NCBI GenBank assembly: GCA_011524755.1
Contig: WTJR01000069.1
Location: 27,561 to 35,265, forward strand
Direction of reading: 5' to 3'
From: Halieaceae bacterium
GTDB lineage: Bacteria; Pseudomonadota; Gammaproteobacteria; Pseudomonadales; Halieaceae
Length of the DNA stretch: 7,705 nt
Position numbers and translations under genes: made by a program. The notes below the pieces were generated by a model. The model saw only the letters and a program-made list of their open reading frames with translations. It did not search any database and was not told the DNA's origin. Positions 1 through 5,877 of this stretch are shown here, in pieces (positions within the stretch are counted from its first letter, which is position 1; each line of letters starts with the position of its first letter).

Positions 1-1004
1 TGAATAACCTTTGCCTTATCGCACCTGGAAACCTTGAGCAGCCCCAACTGGAGTTGCTTCTGGGCATCTTGGGTTCGCTGGGAGTAACCCCCGGTGCAGT
101 GGTCGACAGAGCGCTTCTCGCCCACCCTGCGGAGCTGGGCTCGGGCCTCAACCTAAACTTGCAATGGCGACAACTCGTCGTGAGCGAGGTCTCTGTTGAC
201 GCCAATCTCTGTCAGGTCGACAAGATCACAGCTGTACCAGGCCTTGGCTATCTCGATTTGCTGGAACTATGCCTTGAGGAATGCGCTGATGCCTGCGTCG
301 ATCAAACACGCTTCGATCCGCGGCGAAGTGCTGAGTCCGAGCAAACCCTGCTCGATACTCTCCCCGGCGTTCTTGCAGCACTTAAAGATCGCCCCGAGGT
401 CTCAGTTGAGCTCGGGACAACATCATTCAAAGTCTCGAGAAGTCGTCTTGAGAAAGCAGGGCAAAAAGTCGCGTCGGCTATCAATGCGAAAGCAGGAGCC
501 CTGAGCATCGACGAATCACTATCGGTCTTTCCGGGCATCACATTCGATGCAGTTGCCTCTATCGATTCCCTCACAGCCGCCGGAGAGGATCTATTACAGG
601 ATCACTCAGATGATCAGCCGCTGACCCGCATTTCCAAACGACGGACAGCCAGCGCTGTAACACCAGCTGATGAACCAGCCGACACATCAGCAAGTGGCGA
701 CGCGATGATCGCGCCTGCCGCAACTGATGGGATCAGCAAGGCGCCAGATCCGGCATCCACTGTGCAGGATAATCACCCCACCCATATTCTTGTCGACGCT
801 GTCGCGCATCGCATTGCAGATACAGATGAGCAGGGCCTTGGCTTTGGCGTCATTAAGCGCGACGGTGTTCCCTGCATTGACGAGGCACTGCGCGACCGGA
901 TCAATGTCTTGTCGGTCTCCGGCTCACATGATCGGCTCACGGTCGGTAGTCGCTTGTATCGCAACGACGGCAAAGAAGCCGTGCTCATTATCGTTGAGTC
1001 GTAA
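1..1004 (+). CDS. Actin/Hsp70-like ATPase-related protein, C-terminal part (5' partial)
   Basis: The frame is open from the left edge to TAA at 1002-1004, giving 333 visible residues (first complete codon at 3). Residues 1-45 (LIAPGN, then a Leu/Gly-rich helix and a VVDRALLA stretch) resemble the part of actin/Hsp70-fold proteins where a strand is followed by the helix leading to subdomain IIA. Residues 49-60 (LNLNLQW) and 99-106 (VDQTRFDP) recall, from memory, an uncharacterised proteobacterial actin-like family. Nucleotide-binding motifs would lie mostly upstream and are not visible. Residues about 203-262 form an Ala/Pro/Thr/Asp-rich, probably disordered linker, followed by a small C-terminal domain (263-333) that I do not recognise. 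No signal peptide or membrane helix is visible, so it is probably cytoplasmic. It ends 3 bp before the first vWA gene, so the two are probably cotranscribed. Alternative: bases 1-2 (TG) could finish an ATG just outside the window, giving a short complete protein. Confidence 0.5.
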   Translation, partial: NNLCLIAPGNLEQPQLELLLGILGSLGVTPGAVVDRALLAHPAELGSGLNLNLQWRQLVVSEVSVDANLCQVDKITAVPGLGYLDLLELCLEECADACVDQTRFDPRRSAESEQTLLDTLPGVLAALKDRPEVSVELGTTSFKVSRSRLEKAGQKVASAINAKAGALSIDESLSVFPGITFDAVASIDSLTAAGEDLLQDHSDDQPLTRISKRRTASAVTPADEPADTSASGDAMIAPAATDGISKAPDPASTVQDNHPTHILVDAVAHRIADTDEQGLGFGVIKRDGVPCIDEALRDRINVLSVSGSHDRLTVGSRLYRNDGKEAVLIIVES

Positions 1005-1007
1005 TCC

Positions 1008-2099
1008 ATGCCCCGGCGGAAACGACAGGCCAATACATTCAACCTCAGCTTTCTGGACATCATGTCCTGTGGCTTCGGTGCTGTTGTTCTCGTATTCCTG
1101 ATTATCGATCACTCCATTGAGATTCAAATTCAGTCGGTAAACGCGGAGGTGCTGTCGGAGGTCGATCTGCTTGAGGAGGACATTCGAGAAGGCGAAGAGG
1201 GTCTCGTGCGGTTACGTAATGCCATTAGCAGCACCGATCTCGAGATTGTTGAAGCGCAGGGGCGCGCGCGAGTTGTCACCGAGGAGCTTGATCGACTGGA
1301 GGCGTTAATCGCCTCACTGGAAGAATCGGATGTCAGTGAAACCACCGACCTTGAGGCGTTAAAAGCTGAAATTAACTCACTGGAGGAGCGCATACAGCAA
1401 TTGCGCGAGGCAGCAGAGGCAGACGGCGGCCGAAGCGCGCGTGAGTTCCAAGGCGAGGGTAATCGTCAGTATCTGACCGGTCTCAAGCTCGGTGGCAACC
1501 GAATCGCGATCATGATCGATGCCTCGGCCAGCATGCTGGCGCCAGAGGTTGTCAACGTCATCCGATTGCGAAATCAATCGAGTGATCGACAGCGCGCCGC
1601 TCGAAAATGGGTTCAGGCCCTGGATACCGTCGATTGGCTAACGGCTCAACTGCCTACGGGATCGCGCTATCAGATCATTCTGTTCAATACCGAAGCCCGA
1701 TTTGCCCTACCGGAGACGCAGGGCAGATGGCTTGAAGTCGCCAACAGTGATCAGGTGGAACGAGTAATCACTTCAGTCCGCGAGACCTTGCCGTCAGGCG
1801 GCACCTCGCTTTACAACGCCTTTGAATTTCTCAATGAGCTCGATAGCAAGCCCGATAACATTTTCATTATCACTGATGGTCTACCCACTCAGGGGAGAGA
1901 TACGCCGCGAAAAAATACGGTTTCAGGTCCAGCCCGACTGAAACACTACCGCGATGCTATCGATAAGTTACCGGCCAACGTTCCCGTCAACGTGGTGCTT
2001 TCACCCATGGAAGGTGACCCGATGGCAGCGTCCGAGTTCTGGAAGTTGGCGCAGAATACAGGTGGGAGTTTCATGGCGCCCGCGGAGGATTGGCCGTAA
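1008..2099 (+). CDS. Membrane-anchored coiled-coil vWA protein 1
   Basis: Encodes 363 residues. A basic N-terminus (PRRKRQ, residues 2-7) precedes one hydrophobic segment (about 13-33) containing FLDIMS and CGFGAVV, with Asp17 inside the helix. By the positive-inside rule the rest is periplasmic. Residues about 43-137 are Glu/Leu-rich with heptad-like spacing, consistent with a long coiled coil. The vWA domain covers about 160-363 with a complete MIDAS metal site: D171-A-S173-A-S175, T266 in GGTS, and D290 in ITDG. Such domains bind a divalent metal and usually mediate protein-protein contact. The N-terminal Asp-in-helix layout resembles ExbD/TolR/MotB stator proteins, but no OmpA-like peptidoglycan domain follows; vWA takes its place. 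The ATG at 1008 lies 3 bp after the previous stop with only a weak ribosome site. The stop overlaps the next start (TAATG). The vWA assignment is firm; the ion-channel link is inference. Confidence 0.88.
   Translation: MPRRKRQANTFNLSFLDIMSCGFGAVVLVFLIIDHSIEIQIQSVNAEVLSEVDLLEEDIREGEEGLVRLRNAISSTDLEIVEAQGRARVVTEELDRLEALIASLEESDVSETTDLEALKAEINSLEERIQQLREAAEADGGRSAREFQGEGNRQYLTGLKLGGNRIAIMIDASASMLAPEVVNVIRLRNQSSDRQRAARKWVQALDTVDWLTAQLPTGSRYQIILFNTEARFALPETQGRWLEVANSDQVERVITSVRETLPSGGTSLYNAFEFLNELDSKPDNIFIITDGLPTQGRDTPRKNTVSGPARLKHYRDAIDKLPANVPVNVVLSPMEGDPMAASEFWKLAQNTGGSFMAPAEDWP
2084..2089 (+). promoter_or_regulatory. Shine-Dalgarno site for vWA protein 2
   Basis: GGAGGA lies inside the end of the preceding gene, 9 bases before ATG 2099. 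It decides the start of the second vWA gene: a TTG at 2090 in the same frame would have almost no spacer after this site and is rejected. Confidence 0.75.
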
Positions 2100-3097
2100 T
2101 GCCCAAGCGTCGACCCGCACCTGAGATTTCACTGTCGTTTTTGGACGTCATTTGCTGTGGCTTTGGCGCTGTTATCTTGCTTCTGATGATCACCAAAACG
2201 GTGGAACCGCAGGTCCTCGAGGAGTCCACCGTGATCGCAGAGGGACGCGTCGCTGAGCTGACCGAACAGCTCTTTGAAATTAGAGGCGAAACAACGGTGC
2301 TCAACAGAGACCTGGCAGCAAAGCGCGAGCAGATATCTGAATTTGAAGAACAGATTGCCATTCTGCAGGGCTCGCTGGCGTCATCGAAGTCGCGTTATGA
2401 CTCACTGCAAACAACCCGCAATTCGAACAGCATCGTCGCAGAGCAGCTCGCTATTGCACGACAGGAGTTAAGCGACGAAGAGGAGCGGTTGCTCGGACGC
2501 GATGCCGAAAAAAAGAATCAACTGATTGGCGGCATTCCCGTCGACAGCGAGTACATCATCTTCATCATCGACACCTCGGGCTCTATGTTCTCCTATGCCT
2601 GGCAACGCATGCTCGGCGAGATGGAGGCCACACTCAACATCTACCCCAACGTGAAGGGCATTCAGGTCATGAACGACATGGGGAACTACCTATTCTCGCG
2701 ATACGCCGGTCAGTGGATACCTGACACGCCCGCGCGCCGACAGCTGATCCTGCGTAACCTCGCGAACTGGAATGCGTTTTCTAACTCTTCGCCAGTCGAA
2801 GGCATTACGCAGGCTGTCCGATCGTTTTATGACCGAGACAAGAAAATTTCCATCTACGTCTTTGGCGATGAATTTACAGGCAGATCGATTGAAGAAGTCG
2901 TGCTTACCGTCGATCGGTTGAACGCAGAAGCAGGCACTGGGGAGCGACGCGTGCGCATCCATGCAGTGGGCTTCCCCGTACAGTTTATTAGGCCGCCCGA
3001 GTTGCAGGACACGGGCATTCGTTTTGCTACACTCATGAGAGAACTGACGCATCGAAATGGTGGGACGTTTGTTGGACTCAATGACTTTAGGCCGTAA
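2099..3097 (+). CDS. Membrane-anchored coiled-coil vWA protein 2 (paralogue)
   Basis: Encodes 332 residues from ATG 2099, overlapping the previous stop by one base. The layout copies its neighbour: a basic start (PKRRP), one membrane helix at about 10-31 with FLDVIC and CGFGAVI (Asp16 buried), a coiled coil at about 40-135, then a vWA domain from about 150. The first MIDAS motif is intact (D158-T-S160-G-S162). The usual GGT is replaced by a Ser-Ser-Pro-Val-Glu-Gly stretch near 230-236, and the usual TDG by GDE around D257, so metal binding may differ. The C-terminus (GGTFVGLNDFRP) parallels the neighbour's GGSFMAPAEDWP, suggesting descent from one ancestral gene. It is probably an inner-membrane protein with a periplasmic vWA domain, and may form a heteromer with vWA protein 1; this is inference from shared architecture and adjacency. 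The last 17 bp overlap the next gene. Confidence 0.87.
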   Translation: MPKRRPAPEISLSFLDVICCGFGAVILLLMITKTVEPQVLEESTVIAEGRVAELTEQLFEIRGETTVLNRDLAAKREQISEFEEQIAILQGSLASSKSRYDSLQTTRNSNSIVAEQLAIARQELSDEEERLLGRDAEKKNQLIGGIPVDSEYIIFIIDTSGSMFSYAWQRMLGEMEATLNIYPNVKGIQVMNDMGNYLFSRYAGQWIPDTPARRQLILRNLANWNAFSNSSPVEGITQAVRSFYDRDKKISIYVFGDEFTGRSIEEVVLTVDRLNAEAGTGERRVRIHAVGFPVQFIRPPELQDTGIRFATLMRELTHRNGGTFVGLNDFRP

Positions 3098-3749
3098 GGC
3101 GCAGCGTCTACTGACGCTTCTTACTCTCCTCGTACTGGCGGCATGTACCAGTCGAGAAGTCATTGTGGAAGGAACATTCCCGACGCCTTTGGTGGATCCC
3201 GTACCCGTATCGGTCGGTGTTCTGTTTACTCAGGAGTTTAAAGAGCACGAACTCGTCGATGATGCCACGGGTCGTGGTGAGGTCAGCTGGCGTGTTAGCA
3301 CGGGCACAGCGCAAGTTGAGTTCTGGTCTACTCTCTTCCCGGCGTTCTTCCAGAACGTGGTTTTCATTGAGAGCTACGATGATCTGCAGACCTATGACGT
3401 AGACGCTATCCTCGTTCCACAAGTGGCCGACGTGCAGTACGCCATTCCCTTGTACACCAACGTTAAAGTTTACGAGATCTGGATGCGCTACAACCTGGCA
3501 CTGGTTGAGCCCGAGCAAATTATCGATGAAGAAAATGCCGCCATCTCGCTAGAAAACATGCAGCCCTTCGCCGAGTGGCCTCTGACAGCCTACGGAAAAA
3601 CCCCTACCGCCTTCATGCAGTCAGACATCGATGCCGTCAACTTGGCTGCAGTCATGGCCCTCCGCGATGCAGGTGCCAATTTTATTACTAGCTTCCTGCG
3701 TGTGCCGGGCGTGATGGATTGGATTGAAAATCCCGAGGAGGCTCAATGA
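3081..3749 (+). CDS. Uncharacterised lipoprotein A of the vWA operon
   Basis: Encodes 222 residues from ATG 3081. The N-terminus is a lipoprotein signal: basic residues R5, K6 and R9, a Leu-rich core, and lipobox VLAAC with Cys22 as the lipidated residue. Thr, not Asp, follows the Cys, so by the known Lol rule outer-membrane sorting is expected. An in-frame ATG at 3057 would add eight residues before the signal; I prefer 3081 because it gives a standard signal length, though its ribosome site is weak. The mature part starts with a V-G-V strand after a short linker and ends with an Ala-rich helix (AAVMALRDAGA). This loosely recalls small periplasmic alpha/beta lipoprotein folds such as the CsgG or LpoB type, but I cannot name a family. 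It overlaps the upstream vWA gene by 17 bp and the downstream lipoprotein gene by 4 bp, which suggests translational coupling. Confidence 0.78.
   Translation: MTLGRKAQRLLTLLTLLVLAACTSREVIVEGTFPTPLVDPVPVSVGVLFTQEFKEHELVDDATGRGEVSWRVSTGTAQVEFWSTLFPAFFQNVVFIESYDDLQTYDVDAILVPQVADVQYAIPLYTNVKVYEIWMRYNLALVEPEQIIDEENAAISLENMQPFAEWPLTAYGKTPTAFMQSDIDAVNLAAVMALRDAGANFITSFLRVPGVMDWIENPEEAQ
3735..3741 (+). promoter_or_regulatory. Shine-Dalgarno site for lipoprotein B
   Basis: GAGGAGG lies 4 bases before ATG 3746, inside the end of lipoprotein A. The next gene starts in an ATGA overlap with the upstream TGA, so this strong site supports both the start choice and translational coupling. Confidence 0.72.
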
Positions 3750-4405
3750 AGCGTGCCCTTCTCTCTGCCTTGATGCTGGGTGGCCTACTTGGCGGTTGTG
3801 TCACTGCCAATGTCGATGAAATGACATTCGATGCGCCTGTCGCAGGCATGACGGACGGTAGCATTGTCATTCTCGGTCGGCGTCATGCGCCTGACTACGA
3901 CACCGAACCCGATTTTATCGACTGCATTGGGAATCACATCAGCCGCGGTAGCGAGAGCATCAGCGTGATCCCTGAGCGACAATTTGTCGACGCCCTTTAC
4001 CCGTGGTTCGAGCCGCGGACTGCGCCTCTCAGCATTGAGAGCGTTGGCCGATTAATGATGCTCCCCAGCGTAGCGAACAAGCTGGAGGACCTGGACCTCA
4101 ATTACATGATCTGGATTGATGGCCGAACCCAAGACACTAACAGCAGTGGCTCCATGACCTGCGGTGTTGGTCCAACGGGTGCGGGATGCTTTGGCTTTGG
4201 CACCTGGGGCACCGAGTCCGAATACGAAGCCACGATATGGAACTTTGACGATGGGGCAGAGGTCGGAAAGATGAGTGCCTTAACCAGTGGACAAAGCTAC
4301 ATGCCAGCCGTTGTTGTGCCCATTCCGATCATTGCGCCCGTTCAGGACACCGCCTGCGACAGCCTGGGCACCCAGTTACTGCAGTATCTGTCTGCCGGGT
4401 CGTAA
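3746..4405 (+). CDS. Uncharacterised lipoprotein B of the vWA operon
   Basis: Encodes 219 residues with a clear lipoprotein signal: MKR start, hydrophobic core, lipobox LLGGC, lipidated Cys18 followed by Val, so outer-membrane sorting is expected. The mature part opens with a strand near 39-44 (SIVILG), then the stretch YDTEPDFIDC (51-60), VIPERQF (74-80) and the conserved-looking LYPWFEPRTAP (84-94). I recall this kind of protein beside M48 protease genes in proteobacteria but know no assigned function. A Gly-rich loop lies at 140-155. The mature protein has four cysteines (60, 139, 148, 204), which could form two disulfides in the periplasm. The start is fixed by a strong ribosome site and the ATGA overlap. 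The next gene begins 3 bp after the stop. Function is unknown; a role as partner or adaptor for the adjacent lipoprotein protease is inferred from adjacency only. Confidence 0.78.
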   Translation: MKRALLSALMLGGLLGGCVTANVDEMTFDAPVAGMTDGSIVILGRRHAPDYDTEPDFIDCIGNHISRGSESISVIPERQFVDALYPWFEPRTAPLSIESVGRLMMLPSVANKLEDLDLNYMIWIDGRTQDTNSSGSMTCGVGPTGAGCFGFGTWGTESEYEATIWNFDDGAEVGKMSALTSGQSYMPAVVVPIPIIAPVQDTACDSLGTQLLQYLSAGS

Positions 4406-4408
4406 GCC

Positions 4409-5818
4409 ATGAAACGACTCTTAGCCTCGCTCTGCTTCACCGCCCTGATCGCAGGCTGCGCTGGTTCATCGACGGTTACCGTCGGTGGGCGGCCCGTTAG
4501 TATTCCAACCGATGCTGCTGAAGAGCACGAGAAGCTGATTGAAAATATCGGCATCTACGACGATCCCGAATTGCAGGCCTACATTGACGAAATCGGTGCG
4601 CGATTGGTCGCCAACTCCAGCATGCCCAATCAGGAGTTCACCTTCACCTTGCTGGACTCGCCTGACATCAATGCGTTTGCCCTGCCCGGTGGTCTCATCT
4701 ACATCAACCGAGGCCTGCTTGCTTACCTCGATAGCGAGGCAGAGCTTGCTGGCGTCATTGCACACGAGATCGGGCATATCACTGAGCGGCATCACTCTCG
4801 CCGGCGAACTCAGACCATAACCAATCAGGTAGCAGCGGTATCGGCGTTGATCCTAACCGGGTCGGGCGATCTGTATGACGCGACCAGCATGTACGGCGCA
4901 GAGCTTATTTCAGGCTTCGGCCGTGATATGGAACTCGAAGCGGACGCGGCCGGCGCTGAATTCATGCATAAAAGCGGATACGACGCTGACGCCTTGCTAT
5001 CGGTCATCGGTGTTCTTAAAGATCAGGAGCGCTACCGAAAAGCGGTCGCCAAGGCCTCAGGTAAACCCTCCGGCACCTACCACGGGCTGTATGCCAGCCA
5101 CCCAAGAAATGACTTGCGACTGCAAACGGTGATCAAGACAGCCAACAGCCTAGATCTCGACACGATGCCCGAGAACCCAGAGCTGCCTGGCCGGTTCAGG
5201 CGCGAAACCGAAGGAATGGTGGTCGGTGCGAGCGCCGAGGCGCAAAGTGATCCCCTGCGGTACTACCACAACAAACTGGATTTTACGTTTGAGCACCCTG
5301 AGGACTGGGTCGTGACGGCGACCACGCGGGAAATTGTGGCGAAAGCCCCTGATTCGGATGCGACTCTCAAAATTAAAATCGCCAAGGTAGACCCTGATAA
5401 AAGCCCCGATGACGCACTTCCCGAGCTGGCTTCTGGCGAGGTCAGTGGACAGGAGTCGATCGAGAACGAAGGCCTGAAAGGAGCGACCGGACTGGCAAGC
5501 GCTGGCGGGGTTCAAAAGCGCTTAGGCATTGTTGATCACCGATTCCGCTTTTTGTTTGAGGGCGAAGCCAGCGACTTTGGTGCTGCCGATGCCGGATTTA
5601 AAACTATCATCACCTCCTTTCGACCTCTCTTTGCGCGCGAGAAAAAGCGGGGCGAAAGTCACGTCCTAAACTACGTACAAGTACCTAGGGGCGCCACCTT
5701 TGGGTCGCTGAGCTCGGGCGTTCGGGTACCCGATGCAGAAAACCAACTACGCTTGATCAATGGCTACTACCCCAGTGGCGAGCCACGCACCGGAGATTGG
5801 TTAAAAGTTCTTCGATAG
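4409..5818 (+). CDS. M48-family zinc metalloprotease, lipoprotein
   Basis: Encodes 469 residues. The lipoprotein signal ends in IAGC (Cys17, followed by Ala), so an outer-membrane anchor facing the periplasm is likely. The protease domain covers about 38-245: LPGGLIYINRGLL (92-104), the zinc motif H119-E-I-G-H123 with catalytic Glu120, and ELEAD with Glu175 as the probable third zinc ligand. The YASHP motif (228-232) fits the conserved His-Pro region of BepA/LoiP-type M48 proteins, which act in outer-membrane protein quality control in E. coli. Unlike BepA, there is no obvious TPR domain. Instead, residues about 285-405 form a strand-rich region (FTFEHPEDW near 292-300, SFRPL near 403-407) loosely like PsbP/Mog1-fold domains. 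A small C-terminal segment (421-469, with LRLINGYYPSGEP) resembles the end of some M48 proteins and may be a LysM-like binding module. It is the last gene of the run. Substrate unknown. Confidence 0.9.
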   Translation: MKRLLASLCFTALIAGCAGSSTVTVGGRPVSIPTDAAEEHEKLIENIGIYDDPELQAYIDEIGARLVANSSMPNQEFTFTLLDSPDINAFALPGGLIYINRGLLAYLDSEAELAGVIAHEIGHITERHHSRRRTQTITNQVAAVSALILTGSGDLYDATSMYGAELISGFGRDMELEADAAGAEFMHKSGYDADALLSVIGVLKDQERYRKAVAKASGKPSGTYHGLYASHPRNDLRLQTVIKTANSLDLDTMPENPELPGRFRRETEGMVVGASAEAQSDPLRYYHNKLDFTFEHPEDWVVTATTREIVAKAPDSDATLKIKIAKVDPDKSPDDALPELASGEVSGQESIENEGLKGATGLASAGGVQKRLGIVDHRFRFLFEGEASDFGAADAGFKTIITSFRPLFAREKKRGESHVLNYVQVPRGATFGSLSSGVRVPDAENQLRLINGYYPSGEPRTGDWLKVLR

Positions 5819-5842
5819 GCCTACTGCTGTCATCCCACATTT

Positions 5843-5854
5843 CATGACATCATG
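5843..5854. repeat. Short inverted repeat in the 59-bp gap
   Basis: CATGA-CA-TCATG has perfect 5-bp arms around a 2-base spacer, between the protease gene and the amidohydrolase gene, 23 bases before the latter's ATG. It could be a small operator half-site pair. It is too short and lacks a following T-run, so it is not an intrinsic terminator. It may be chance. Nothing else recognisable, including a convincing -35/-10 promoter, was seen between 5819 and 5866. Confidence 0.2.
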
Positions 5855-5866
5855 GCGTGGCGATAC

Positions 5867-5873
5867 AGGGAGG
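5867..5873 (+). promoter_or_regulatory. Shine-Dalgarno site for amidohydrolase
   Basis: AGGGAGG lies 4 bases before ATG 5878. It decides the start: a GTG at 5857 in the same frame would place this site inside the coding region and add residues before the signal peptide. Confidence 0.75.
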
Positions 5874-5877
5874 TCTT

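Noticed and set aside
54..56. TTG at 54 as start of gene 1
   Set aside because: The frame is open back to the window edge and the preceding 17 codons continue a plausible folded segment, so this is an internal Leu codon.
727..1101. Plus-strand open frame of 124 codons bridging genes 1 and 2
   Set aside because: It is out of frame with both well-supported neighbours, and its Ser/Arg/Cys-rich translation is typical of a shadow frame.
1008..3097. Classical MoxR-vWA system or Zorya-type defence system
   Set aside because: No MoxR AAA+ gene is in the window. The N-terminal Asp-helix recalls ZorB, but there is no OmpA-like domain, helicase or nuclease gene, so a defence label is not supported.
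2690..3163. Antisense open frame of 157 codons opposite the second vWA gene and lipoprotein A
   Set aside because: The translation is Arg/Ser-rich without a domain or signal, and it lies fully opposite genes with clear domains. The same holds for the minus-strand frames at 3108-3518, 5150-5515 and 7170-7544.
4409..5818. Calling the protease BepA (YfgC) or LoiP
   Set aside because: The M48 core matches, but BepA's TPR domain is absent and a different long C-terminus is present, so a gene symbol would be misleading.
5843..5854. Intrinsic terminator after the protease gene
   Set aside because: The stem is only 5 bp and AT-rich, and no T-run follows.
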